Shown in pieces: positions 36,144-47,800 of a stretch of 64,000 nucleotides of DNA. Both the position numbers and the translations under genes were made by a program. Within the stretch, counting starts at the first letter, position 1, and the number at the start of each line of letters is the position of its first letter. The notes under the pieces were generated by a model. The model searched no databases. It was not told the origin of the DNA and saw nothing but the letters and a program-made list of their open reading frames with translations. The DNA comes from SZUA-36 sp963801195. Lineage in GTDB: Bacteria > Pseudomonadota > Gammaproteobacteria > Xanthomonadales > SZUA-36. Where the stretch lies: NCBI GenBank assembly GCA_963801195.1, contig CAWDDX010000006.1, forward strand, positions 1 to 64,000. Reading direction: 5' to 3'.

Positions 36144-36765
36144 CGCACTGAATTACCTGATCAAGGCCCGGCCCGAGGCGATGACCGCCTATTTCAGTTT
36201 CCTGAAGGATGCGGGCAAACACCTCGACCCGAAGACCCGCTCGCTGATATCGGTTATCACCAAGATCGACAGCCAGACGGAACGCGGTTTGCGGCAATAC
36301 CTGCCGCGCGCGATCCGTGACGGCGCCAGCCCGAATGAAATCCTCGATGCGATCCTGATGGCGTTCCCCACCCTGGGGCTCGCCAAGATCGTCTGGGCGA
36401 TAGACATCCTGCTTGACATGGATATACCCGAATTCCGGCTCGAGGCGCTGGACGCGCAACCCGAATGGCATGACCTGGCGAACTGGGATGACGTCAGCGA
36501 CGGTGAAATCACCTACCTCGATGGACGTGACGGCAGAAACGTTTTTATCTGGCGTTCGGGCGAAACCTGCAAAGTCTACGACAGCCGTTGTCCTCACCAG
36601 GTCACGGATATCCCGCACCTCGCCCTTTCCGGGCAGCAGCTGACCTGTCCGAAACACCAGTGGGTCTTCGATGTTTCAACAGGCGAGTGTGTTGACAAAG
36701 GTACGCGGCCGTTACGGCAGTTTGACAGCAGGGTGAAAGAGGGGCGCCTGCAGGCAAGTTGGTAA
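36136..36765 (+). CDS. CMD-like domain fused to a Rieske [2Fe-2S] domain
   Basis: A 209-residue protein. Residues 1 to about 100 look like a carboxymuconolactone decarboxylase/AhpD-type helical domain (TRSLISVITKIDSQTERGLRQ and GASPNEILDAILMAFPTLGLAK). That part contains no cysteine, so it cannot act as an AhpD peroxidase. Residues 115-209 form a Rieske-type ferredoxin domain with SRCPHQ and CPKHQW, giving the 2Cys-2His set. It overlaps cysG by eight bases and is thus coupled to it. A redox role in siroheme or sulfur metabolism is inferred from position. A terminator-like hairpin follows. Confidence 0.8.
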   Translation: MSNALNYLIKARPEAMTAYFSFLKDAGKHLDPKTRSLISVITKIDSQTERGLRQYLPRAIRDGASPNEILDAILMAFPTLGLAKIVWAIDILLDMDIPEFRLEALDAQPEWHDLANWDDVSDGEITYLDGRDGRNVFIWRSGETCKVYDSRCPHQVTDIPHLALSGQQLTCPKHQWVFDVSTGECVDKGTRPLRQFDSRVKEGRLQASW

Positions 36766-36787
36766 GAACCGGCACCAACGTCAATCC

Positions 36788-36823
36788 AAGCACCGTCTTC
36801 CCTGCGCCGGGATGACGGTGCTT
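36788..36823 (+). terminator. hairpin terminator after the cysG operon
   Basis: Inverted repeat AAGCACCGTC (36788-36797) and GACGGTGCTT (36814-36823), followed by GTTGTT. It lies between converging genes and may serve both. Confidence 0.55.
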
Positions 36824-36864
36824 GTTGTTAAGACGGTGCTCTCAATTTGACGCTTAAGCTTAAT

Positions 36865-39800
36865 TTACGAGGTCGTGGTTTCCGCATCGGGTTGCGCTTG
36901 ACCAAGCAGTTTGCCGCGAATCCGCTCCTTGCTCCGGGTGAAGAATTCGCTGATGTCGAGGCCGATACCATACATGGACGGAACCAGCAGCAGCGTGACA
37001 AAGAAGGCGAAGAAAACACCAAACGCCAGCGCGATCACGATGGGTTGCAGGAATGCTGCCTGTATTGAACGGTCCATCATCATTGGCAACAGGCCGACAA
37101 TGGTCGTGACAGAAGTCAACAGGATCGGTCTGAAACGGGCCACGCCGGCCTCTACGATGGCCTCGCGTTCCGACATCCCCTGGTCCCGCAGCCGGTTGCA
37201 GTAATCCATCAGTACGAGATTGTCGTTGACGACTACACCCGCCGCTGCGGCGATGCCGAAATAACTGAAAATTGCCATGGTCATGCCAAGCACGGCGTGT
37301 CCGACGATGGCACCGACAAATGCGAAGGGCATCGCGACCATGATCAGCATGGGTTGCCAGTAGCTCCGGAAAGCGACCGCCAAAAGGGTGTACATGGCGA
37401 AAAACGCAATCAGGTACAGACCCATCACTTCCTTGATAAAGCGCTGTTCACCTTCAGCCTGGCCAACGGCACCGCGGATGATACCCGGATAGCGTTTTTC
37501 CCATTCCGGGAAAAAATTCTCGTCCAGGTCTTTCATGATATCGTCGCGCACATCTTCCTTCAGGTCGGCACTGATACGTGCGGCGCGGTTGCCGTTCCAG
37601 CGTTGGATCCGGTTGATGCCGGGCGCGTATTCGAGATCTGCAACGGCGAGCAGCGGCAATTCGCGGCCGTCGGCGGTGCGAACCCGGAAGTTCTTCAGAC
37701 TCTCGATGGATTGCCTCGATGCCAGCGGGTAACGAACCTTGACCTTGACGTCCTGGCCGTCACGGGGAAGTCGTTGAACCTCTTCACCGAAGTAAGCCTG
37801 GCGAACCTGCCGGTTTACATCCGCCAGGGTCAAGCCGAGTTTGGACGTGCCGGGTTTCATGGTCAGCCGGATTTCTTCGGATGCACCTTCCAGGTTGTTG
37901 CGCACATCATAAATGGTCGCATAGGTGCGCAACTGGTTTTCGACGTCCGCCGTGGCAGCCCGCAGCACATCGAGATCCGGATGCCTGATCGACAGTTCGA
38001 AGTCGGGGTCGTTATTGCCCTGCGTGTACTGCACGGATACTTCGCGTGCGTCGGGTACATCGCCCATCAGTTCACGCAAACGCACCGAGGCTTCCTTGGC
38101 CGTCATGTCACGGACTTCAGGCGGCGCCAGCTTTACGATGGCCAGCACGCTGTCACGTCTCGAGCGCGTATACCAGTTTTCAATCAGCACGCCTTTACCG
38201 TCAGTGCGCTGATTCACCTCTTCCTCCAGCGCTTTTTCAGCCGTTTGCAACTGTGCGAGAATTTCCAGCGCACGACTGTAGGGCGCGCCTTCCGGCATTA
38301 CGACATTTACGACGATTTCATCGGATTCGATATCCGGCATAAAGCTCTTTTTGACCCAACCCGTGCCGAACATGCCAAAGCCGACGATGAGTACGCCGAT
38401 AAAAATGCTTGCCGTCAGGTAACGGCGATGCACGGCCCAGGTACCGATTCCGCGGTAATGATTTTGGGCAAAGTTCAGGATGCTGTCGGCAATCCGTTTC
38501 TGGAACCTGCCAAAACGTTTCATATGGTGCCGGGGTTTCATTTTTGACAGATGCGACGGCAATATCAACAGGGATTCGAGCAGCGAAAAGGACAGCGCAA
38601 GGATGACTACCCAGGTGATATGCCGGGTAAATTCGGATGTCGAACCACTGACGAAGATCCAGGGAAGAAAGGCCATGATGGTGGTGATGACGCCAAACAC
38701 GACGGGCTTGGCCACCAGTTGGGCCCCGGATATTGCAGCGTTGACGCCGCCTCCGATCCGGTTGGCCTCGCTGTGTATGCCTTCACCGACCACGATCGCG
38801 TCGTCAACGACGATACCCAGCACCAGCAGGAAGGCGAAGGTGGACAGCATGTTCAGCGATACACCCACGGATCCAAGCAATACAAATGCGCCGGCGTAGG
38901 CCGTGGCGATACCAACCGCGACCCAGAATGCGACAACCGGCCTCAGCGTGAGCAGCAACACAATCATGACCAGTGCGAGTCCCTGTGCGGCGGAACTGCC
39001 GATGGTTTTCATCCTGGCCTTGAAGTCGACGGACTGATCGGTCCACAAGGTCAGGGTGACGCCATCGGGCAGGCTTTCCTTTCTCTTGTCGATCCAATTT
39101 CGGACGGACTCCGACGCGGTGACGATGTCCATGACTTCGGTGGACATGAATTGCAGCAGGACCGCCGGTTCGCCATTGAGCGTTGCCAGTATCGGGTTGT
39201 CTTCAAAGCCGTCCAGCACATTGGCCACATCTCCCACGCGAATGACACCGCCATCACTTGTTTCCTTGATGATGATATCGTTGAATTCCGTTTCGGTATC
39301 CGCCTGGCTGCGCACTTTCAACTGGTAGGTGCCCACCTCGGTGCGCACCTGGCCGGCGGACTGGTTGATGGAGGTGTTGCGGATCGCGTTGGCGACCTCG
39401 GAGAAGCTCATGTTGTAACGTCTCAGGGCATCTTCGCTGACCTCGATGGATACTTCTTCCTGGCGTGTCCCGAATAACTGGACAAGGGAAACGGAAGGCA
39501 GTTGCGCGGCTTCACGCCGGAGTGTTTCCGCCAGGTGTTTGAGTTCGCGTTCGCCAATATCACCATGCAGGGCGACACGCATAAACTCATCACGATTGAC
39601 CCATTGCTGTACCTTTGGCGGTTCGATATCACGCGGGAAAGACGAGATTGAATCGAGGCGGATTTTCACATCGTTCATGAACTGGGTGAAGTCAACCTGG
39701 TTTTCCGCAAGGATATAAACTGCACCATATCCTTCGGAGGACGTGGATCTTACCCACTCGATTGAGTCGAGATCGCGAACGGATTCTTCAATACGGGCGA

Positions 39801-39993
39801 CGATCTGCTCTTCGACTTCCTGTGGGGCCGCACCAGGCCAGGAAACTTCAATCTGCAGACCGGGGAAGCGGACCTGCGGATCCATTTCACGTTCCATTTG
39901 GGAAAAGCCAATCACGCCGGCAACAAAGATGCCGACCATGACGAGGTTCGCGGCAACCGAATTTCTCGCCCACCAGGCAATCAAACCGTTCAT
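36865..39993 (-). CDS. RND-family efflux transporter, inner membrane pump
   Basis: A 1042-residue RND permease of the AcrB/MexF superfamily. It has an N-terminal helix (NSVAANLVMVGIFVAGVIGF), two large periplasmic loops and about 12 transmembrane helices. The proton-relay region is LVLGIVVDDAIVVGEGIHSE. The tail is AVAFGVF-like helices then a charged C-terminus. The motif order and length fit proton-driven multidrug or hydrophobic-substrate exporters. It is preceded by its adaptor gene (34-bp gap). No outer membrane TolC partner is encoded here. The substrate is unknown. Confidence 0.92.
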   Translation of the reverse strand: MNGLIAWWARNSVAANLVMVGIFVAGVIGFSQMEREMDPQVRFPGLQIEVSWPGAAPQEVEEQIVARIEESVRDLDSIEWVRSTSSEGYGAVYILAENQVDFTQFMNDVKIRLDSISSFPRDIEPPKVQQWVNRDEFMRVALHGDIGERELKHLAETLRREAAQLPSVSLVQLFGTRQEEVSIEVSEDALRRYNMSFSEVANAIRNTSINQSAGQVRTEVGTYQLKVRSQADTETEFNDIIIKETSDGGVIRVGDVANVLDGFEDNPILATLNGEPAVLLQFMSTEVMDIVTASESVRNWIDKRKESLPDGVTLTLWTDQSVDFKARMKTIGSSAAQGLALVMIVLLLTLRPVVAFWVAVGIATAYAGAFVLLGSVGVSLNMLSTFAFLLVLGIVVDDAIVVGEGIHSEANRIGGGVNAAISGAQLVAKPVVFGVITTIMAFLPWIFVSGSTSEFTRHITWVVILALSFSLLESLLILPSHLSKMKPRHHMKRFGRFQKRIADSILNFAQNHYRGIGTWAVHRRYLTASIFIGVLIVGFGMFGTGWVKKSFMPDIESDEIVVNVVMPEGAPYSRALEILAQLQTAEKALEEEVNQRTDGKGVLIENWYTRSRRDSVLAIVKLAPPEVRDMTAKEASVRLRELMGDVPDAREVSVQYTQGNNDPDFELSIRHPDLDVLRAATADVENQLRTYATIYDVRNNLEGASEEIRLTMKPGTSKLGLTLADVNRQVRQAYFGEEVQRLPRDGQDVKVKVRYPLASRQSIESLKNFRVRTADGRELPLLAVADLEYAPGINRIQRWNGNRAARISADLKEDVRDDIMKDLDENFFPEWEKRYPGIIRGAVGQAEGEQRFIKEVMGLYLIAFFAMYTLLAVAFRSYWQPMLIMVAMPFAFVGAIVGHAVLGMTMAIFSYFGIAAAAGVVVNDNLVLMDYCNRLRDQGMSEREAIVEAGVARFRPILLTSVTTIVGLLPMMMDRSIQAAFLQPIVIALAFGVFFAFFVTLLLVPSMYGIGLDISEFFTRSKERIRGKLLGQAQPDAETTTS

Positions 39994-40027
39994 TTATTGT
40001 TCCCTCTTCAGTTTTCTGTATTTATGT

Positions 40028-41197
40028 CTAGCTGGTTTGTTCACGGGTGATGGCACGCACTTCCATGCCATCGACGGCGGCGGGGATCGTGGATGTCACG
40101 ACCTTGTCACCAACCGCGACACCGGTGCTGACCAGCACGGTATCCTCCGAGGTTGAAAGTATTTCAACGGTGCGGATCTCGAGCCGGTTTTCATCATTGA
40201 TCACGTAGACCTTGTTGGCGTTGCGCAGGGCCAAACGTGGCAGTACCAGAGCGGTCTGGCTGTTGACACCGGCGATATCCGCATGCACAAACATGCCGAC
40301 GGCGATTGGCGTGCCGTTATCGGAACCCAGGCCGTAGGGGTCATTGACTTCAGCTATCGCATATATGAGACGTGTTTGCTGATCGACCGAGGCATGGGTG
40401 CGAACGATGCGGCCGTTCCAGGTGTGTTGGTGACTGCCCACCTGTGCGCTGAATTGCACAAGCGGTGCGTTGAAGGTATCGGCCATGAACCCCATTGGCA
40501 GGTTCAGTTCCGCCAGTTGTGAATCGGTCAGGGGTAAGCGGATTTCAACGGTGTCGGTGGAAAACACCCGGCCGAGGTTGGTGCCCGCGGAGATATACTG
40601 GCCAATACCTACATTTTTTAAACGTACCCGGCCCTGAAATGGTACGGATATTTCCGTGCGGGCCACATTGAGTTGGGCTTCCTTCAAATCCGATTCAGCG
40701 GAGGCCAGCTTGGCTTCTGCTTCCATGACCTGTGGCTTGTTCAGGGCGTAGGGTGTGGGTTCACCCTTGTTTTCCTTATCCAGCCAGTGGTCTTTCTTGA
40801 TCTTGGCGTTTGCAAGTTCACGTTGAACCGCTACTTCCGCTTCGGCGACACGTGCCTGGGCCCGCACAACGGCAAGTTTGTAGTCGGTGTCATCAATTTT
40901 GATCAGCATTTCGCCAGGGGTAAACTCCGCACCTTCAGCAAAGGATTCGGAAATGCCAACGATACGCCCGGAGACTTGTGGAATCAGATCAATTTCTGTC
41001 TTGGGGCGGACTTCACCCTGGGTCTGTACTGATATGGTCACCGTGTCCGATTTGACCTCGTCGACATACAGCGAGATCAGTCGTTGAGCGTCCTCTTTCT
41101 TTTCCGGTTCGGGTTTTGCAGCGCCAAGTGCCTGTACGATTCCGATACTCACTGCCAGTACCAGTATGGGGGTCATGATCTTGAGCAACTTTTTCAC
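40028..41197 (-). CDS. RND efflux periplasmic adaptor (membrane fusion protein)
   Basis: The adaptor that links the RND pump to an outer membrane channel, 389 residues from GTG 41197, which has AGAGAGG six bases upstream. The frame continues upstream to 41308, but that part lacks the signal-like start. An N-terminal hydrophobic anchor (KIMTPILVLAVSIGIVQAL) is followed by the biotinyl-lipoyl half motifs (VSGRIVGISESFAEGAEFTPGE and VPFQGRVRLKNVGIGQYISAG), an alpha-hairpin rich in Ala, Glu and Lys, and beta-barrel domains. It is the first gene of the pump operon. Confidence 0.9.
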   Translation of the reverse strand: MKKLLKIMTPILVLAVSIGIVQALGAAKPEPEKKEDAQRLISLYVDEVKSDTVTISVQTQGEVRPKTEIDLIPQVSGRIVGISESFAEGAEFTPGEMLIKIDDTDYKLAVVRAQARVAEAEVAVQRELANAKIKKDHWLDKENKGEPTPYALNKPQVMEAEAKLASAESDLKEAQLNVARTEISVPFQGRVRLKNVGIGQYISAGTNLGRVFSTDTVEIRLPLTDSQLAELNLPMGFMADTFNAPLVQFSAQVGSHQHTWNGRIVRTHASVDQQTRLIYAIAEVNDPYGLGSDNGTPIAVGMFVHADIAGVNSQTALVLPRLALRNANKVYVINDENRLEIRTVEILSTSEDTVLVSTGVAVGDKVVTSTIPAAVDGMEVRAITREQTS

Positions 41198-41881
41198 GGT
41201 GAACCTCTCTGTTGAATGTTTCAGGTCGTGAAACCTGATATTTTCCTTTTCCCACAGCAAAAGGGCGGATGCTTTTTTTATCGGCATATCTTTGCCTATA
41301 AAAAACACCAGCCCTCTATCACAATATCAATAATCTTAAGACGAACTCGTCTCGGAAATGGTTACATTTATTTTTTTGCCCTGCTGAATGACCAGTCCTG
41401 CAAGACGGGCATATGAGACCATGAATGATTCAGCATTGCATGGGCCAGAAGTCAGTGGGCCGAAAGTCATACTCCCGCTGCATCCCGGCGTTTTAGTTTT
41501 TTTTTGCAAATTTGATCAGCTGAATTTCAATGATTTTTCGGAGGCGTTCGGTAAAGGAGTTTGGTGCGTATATTCCAAATACTTTATATAGATATGATAT
41601 CTTGAACGGTTGACAATGACCCAAAGAAAGTAGCACAGTATCTGCTGGCCCAAAAGGGATTTGGGTTCGTGTCGACGTTTATAAAACAACCAGATAGTTA
41701 GCAAAAGTTATAAAAAACATAAACTAATGAGCAGTTAGAGACCACGGATCGGTCAGGTTAAGGGAGAGTTTGGGCTGGATTTTGTGAAAATGATTTCACT
41801 GAACTGTCAGTTCAAAAGACCATTAAACTGGTGGTGAATGGCCGCCGGTTTACACTTGTATTTTTGAGGGGAGATCTAAAT
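41198..41881. other. long AT-rich intergenic region
   Basis: No gene is supported over about 680 bp between the adaptor gene and the giant surface protein gene. Short frames here have no protein character. The part near 41500-41870 is AT-rich and should hold the promoter for the giant gene. GAGGGGAG at about 41868-41875 is a strong ribosome site for the ATG at 41882. Confidence 0.4.
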
Positions 41882-44800
41882 ATGCGATCCGTTAAACGTA
41901 ATACGCCGACCGCCTGGAAGGCTATTTCCAATCGATTTATCTTTTGTTCATTTCTTTTCGGTTTACTGGCGAGTTCACAGGTCGTGGCGCAAACCACTAG
42001 CCTCCCTGAGTACTTCTGTGCAGACGATATCAAAAATGTGGGCAGCTGCACCGCCAACGAAGTAAGCCTGTCGGGTGTGACCAACGTCCAAGTTACCGAC
42101 CTGGCCGGTAATCCACTGACCGCATGTTACGATGGGCAACTGGTCAAGATTGCAAACCTGGAAGCCCAACTGGACAATAATACCGGCCAGCGCTGGGATA
42201 TTACCTTCTGGATCGGACGCTACGGAAACGATCCCCGCACGCCTGCCGGTAATGACCCCACGGCCTGTGCGGTGACGACTTTGCCCCAGGACGGTACCGG
42301 GTCGCCCTATATCAGCAATGACGATGGTGATAGCTGTTGGGATTTTGCGATACCACCGGCGCCAGTTGATCTGGTCTTTAGTGATAACGCCGCAACCTTT
42401 GAATGCCGCGATTCCAATAATGACGGAATTGCAGATCTGCAGGTATTGACCACATGGCAACAAAATGTCAGTTTCGTATGCGGTGCTGGCGATGCGGTTC
42501 CTCCATATGACATCACCGACCCGGTGTTCCAGGGCGGGTCGCCGTCGAAGTGTGACATCACCTTACTCGACACGGTGCCGTTGGTCGCGACAGCCAGCCT
42601 GACCGTCACCAAGATTTCACAAGGTGACGTAAGCACATTTGACTTTACCGGTACCGGTTTCCCCGCGGGTAGCGTGTTCGAATCCTTTACACTTGACACA
42701 ACCGCCCCGACACCGGGCCAGGATTCGCTGAGCGATTCGGTCATTCCTTTGGTTGACCCCATTAACGGCGATACATTCACCATCAACGAGACGCCGGTGC
42801 CGGCAAACTGGAACCTCATTAACGCCACCTGCAGTAATGGCGACGACCCGAGAACCGGTGTCACGCTGAATCCGGGTGATGATGTCACCTGTACATTTAC
42901 CGATGCCAAGGATGGTGATATAACCATCGTCAAAAACACCATTGGCGGAGATGCGACGTTTACCTTTACAAACACGCTGCCGGCTCCCGACTCCCCCTCG
43001 TTTAACATCTTTACAACTTCAGGCGTGGGCACGTTCGACACCCAAGTGACACCGGGCACCTACACTGTGACCGAATCCACGCTTTCCGGTTGGGACCTGA
43101 CCGGCCTGATTTGCGAGGAACATGACGGCATCCAAAACTCCACCTGGGATTTTGACACGAGGACCGCGACCATCGTCGTGGAAGCCGGCGAGTCAATAAA
43201 CTGTGCGTACGAGAATACCAAGCGTGGCTCACTCGTACTGCGCAAAAACACCACCCCGTCGAGTTCAGATATTTTTGCATTTACGCATGATTTGGCGGGC
43301 GACGTTGTTCCGCCGTCACCTTTTAACCTGACCGCAGGTGTTGATGAGAATTTCCTGCGTGTTCTGCCGGGATCCTACACGGTCACCGAGTCCGAACCCA
43401 CACCGGGATATTACCTGGAACAAATAGCTTGCCAGGACGGTGTTGGTAATGTGGTTGACAGCACGGTCGATCTTGTTACCCGCACGGCCACGGTCAATAT
43501 TGATCCGGGTGAAGAAGTGGACTGCCAATTCCTCAATGTCGCGCTTGGCAGTGTGACGATCGTCAAGGAATTATCAGCGGATGGCCCGGCTTCCACTACT
43601 TTCGATTTCATCAGCACGGACCTGGGCAACTTCCAGTTGACACCAGCGGATTCGGCAACCCCGGACAGCATCACATTCCCCGACCTGGTCGACGGCTTTT
43701 ATGACATGGCGGAAGCAGACCCAACCGCATCTGGCTGGCAACTGGTCAGCGCGATGTGCGATGACGGTATCAATCTGATTGATCCGGACGCGCCCAATCC
43801 GGGTATGGTACATCTTCAACCCGCTGAAAATGTCGTCTGTACCTTCGTCAATGCACCGCTTGGCAGTTCGACGATCATCAAGACCAGCATTGGCGGTGAC
43901 GATACCTTTACTTACACGGGTACCGCCCAGAACGGCGAAATCAACCCGATGGACGGCCTTTCGTTAACCACCGTGAGTGGCTCCGTTTCCCAGGATTTCA
44001 GCTATATGCTGAGTCCGAATGGCAATCCATATACCGTCACCGAAGATACGGTTACACCGCCAGGCTGGGTATTGACCAGTATCGGATGTGTTGAGGACGG
44101 CACCCAGGACACCACGGTCGATATTCTGAATGCAACTGCATCGATCAATGTCGACCTGGCGGAAGCGGTAACCTGTACTTTTACCAATACCGCCGATGCT
44201 ACCCTGGTTGTGCAGAAATCGACGGTCCCCTCGGGGTTGGCCGACGCTTTTACCTTTACCACTGACGGCGTGGTCAACTGGGAAACCTCCGGTACCACCA
44301 CGGCGGCCCTTGCGGACGGGCAGTCGGATTCGCAAACGGGTCAACCTGGTATATATTCGGCGACAGAAACGACTCTGCCGGGCTTTACCATTACCGATAT
44401 TGAATGTCGCGGCGAGACGCTGAGTACCATACAGATCGGAGACGGTACACCTGCCTTCGAGGACGGGGATGACTACGTCGATGTCACCCTCGCTGCCGGT
44501 GAGACCGTGACCTGCGAATTCGAGAACACGGCACTCGGCAGTATCCAGGTTGTCAAGAACACCCTTGGTGGTGACGGCAGTTTCATGTTCAGCAGTCCGG
44601 AACTGGGTGGTTTCCAACTGGATACAACAGGAAATACGGCAAACACGACATTCAGCAATCTGCTACCCGGTGATTACATGATCGGTGAGATGGTTCCGCC
44701 GGTAGGTTGGGATTTGACTGATCTGAGCTGTATTGGTGAGACAGGTACGACCTACAGTTACACCAATCCTTCGGTAACCGTGACTCTGGCAGATGGTGAT

Positions 44801-47800
44801 AATATTATTTGTACCTTTACCAATACCGAGCGTGCAACGCTTACCCTGGTCAAGAACCTGCCGAACGATAACGGTGGTACGGCAACGCCTGCTGATTTCC
44901 AGGCCTACATTGATTTGTCAATGGTAGATTGGAACACACCGGTTGAGATTTTTCCCAATACGCAGTACACCGCGAGTGAGGATACATTGACCGGTTATGC
45001 TCCAGGTGACTGGTTTAACGCTTGCGCAGCCGATGGCACGGTGACAGCCCTGCCGGGTGAGGACCTGACCTGCGAAATCACCAATGATGACATCGCACCC
45101 CAACTGACACTGGTCAAGAGTGTGACCAATAATAACGGCGGTAACGCCCAACCGGATGACTTCCTGTTGACGGTGGGCGGTGCATCTGTTCTTTCAGGCG
45201 TTGCCAATGCATATGATGCGAACACACCGCTGGCGATCAACGAGACCCAGTTGACCGGTTACACCTTTGTATCGATTACCGGTGACCCCAAGTGTCCTGC
45301 TGCACTGGGTGAAACCGTGACATTGGCGCCGGGTGATGACATTACCTGTACGATCACCAATGACGATATCGCACCGCAACTGACGCTGATCAAGAGTGTG
45401 AGCAATAATAACGGCGGTAACGCCCAACCGGATGACTTCCTGTTGACGGTGGGCGGTGCATCTGTTCTTTCAGGCGTTGCCAATGCATATGATGCGAACA
45501 CACCGCTGGCGATCAACGAAACCCAGTTGCCTGGTTACACCTTTGTGTCGATAGCCGGTGACGCCAAGTGCCCTGGGGTACTGGGCGGTACGGTGACATT
45601 GGATGAAGGTGACGACATCACCTGTACGATCACCAATGACGATATCGCACCGCAATTGACGCTGATCAAGGATCCGACCAATGACGATGGCGGCACAGCC
45701 CAACCGGATGACTTCCAGTTGACAGTGGGTGGTCTGGCTGTTCTTTCAGGTGTTCCAACCGTGGTTGTTTCGAATGCCGCGTTAACCATCAACGAAACGC
45801 AGCTGCCTGGTTACGCCTTTGTATCGATTACCGGTGACCCCAAGTGTCCTGCGGTACTGGGCGGCACGGTGACATTGGATGAAGGTGACGACATCACCTG
45901 TACGATTACCAATGACGACACTGAAGCGACCCTGACACTGATCAAGGATCCGACCAATGATAATGGCGGTAACGCCCTTCCCGATGACTTCCTGTTAACG
46001 GTGGGTGGTGCGTCTGTTCAATCAGGTGTTGCCGGCGCATTTACAGCGAACACACCGCTGGTGATCAACGAGACCCAGTTGACCGGTTACACCTTTGTAT
46101 CGATTACCGGTGACGCCAAGTGTCCGGCGGTACTGGGCGGTACGGTCACGCTGGAGCCGGGCGATAATATTACCTGTACCATCACCAATGACGATATCGC
46201 ACCGCAACTGACACTGATCAAGGATCCGACCAATGACGATGGCGGTACTGCCGCTCCGGACGACTTCCTGTTGACAGTCGGTGGCGCGGGCGTGCTCTCG
46301 GGTGTTGCGAATGCTTACGCGGCGAACACGCCGCTGGCGATCAATGAGACCTTGCTGGACGGTTACACCTTCGTATCAATTGCCGGTGATCCAAAGTGTC
46401 CGGCGGTACTTGGAGGTACGGTGACATTGGATGAAGGTGACAATATCATCTGTACGATCACCAATGACGATATACCACCCGCTATAAACCTGGCGAAGAC
46501 GGTTAATGGAGGTGCGACGCTGGAAGCTGATGGCACCTACACCGTTGTGTACACGATCACGGCGACCAATACCGGTGGTACGGGTTCCTATGACGTGGTG
46601 GATGCGTTCTCGCCGGGTGATGGCATTACGCTGAATACCGCTACTGCTGTTTACGTTGCGGGTACTGAGAATTCACAGACAGGTTCCACTGCGGCCTATC
46701 CGAACTTTGTGGCTAATGAAGGTCTCGCTACAGGTCTGAATGAATCCTGGACGGTTACGGCCAACTTCACGGTTGACCCGGCTGGTCTGGTTCCGGCCAC
46801 CGCATCGTGTGACCCGGGCGCACCGGTGATCAATACCGGCTTCTACAACGCGGTATCCGGAAGTGCGACGGATGTCGACCCGACGGATAATGACACCTGT
46901 ACGGGTCTGGGTGATCCGATCATCAACCTGGCGAAGACCGTCAATGGAGGGGCGACGCTGGAACTTGATGGCAGCTACACCGTTGTGTACACGATCACGG
47001 CGACCAATAGCGGTGGTCCGGGTTCCTATGACGTGGTAGATGCGTTCTCACCGGGCACCGGCATTGCGCTGAATACGGCTACAGCAGTTTACCTGGCAGG
47101 CAGCGAAGATTCACAAACCGGCAGCACGGCGGCTTATCCGAACTTCGTCACTGACGAAGGACTGGCAGCGGGCCTGAATGAATCCTGGACGGTTACGGCC
47201 AACTTCACGGTTGACCCGGCCACACTGGATCCGGCCACCGCATCGTGTGACCCGGGCGCACCGGTGATCAATACCGGCTTCTACAACGCGGTATCCGGAA
47301 GTGCGACGGATGTCGACCCGACGGATAATGACACCTGTACGGGTCTGGGTGATCCGATCATCAACCTGGCGAAGACCGTCAATGGAGGGGCGACGCTGGA
47401 ACTTGATGGCAGCTACACCGTTGTGTACACGATCACGGCGACCAATAGCGGTGGTCCGGGTTCCTATGACGTGGTAGATGCGTTCTCACCGGGCACCGGC
47501 ATTGCGCTGAATACGGCTACAGCAGTTTACCTGGCAGGCAGCGAAGATTCACAAACCGGCAGCACGGCGGCTTATCCGAACTTCGTCACTGACGAAGGAC
47601 TGGCAGCGGGCCTGAATGAATCCTGGACGGTTACGGCCAACTTCACGGTTGACCCGGCCACACTGGATCCGGCCACCGCATCGTGTGACCCGGGCGCACC
47701 GGTGATCAATACCGGCTTCTACAACGCGGTATCCGGAAGTGCGACGGATGTCGACCCGACGGATAATGACACCTGTACGGGTCTGGGTGATCCGATCATC

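Noticed and set aside
45089..47778. CRISPR array or mobile repeat
   Set aside because: The repeats are in-frame coding modules of 276 and 438 bp in one open frame, with no spacers.
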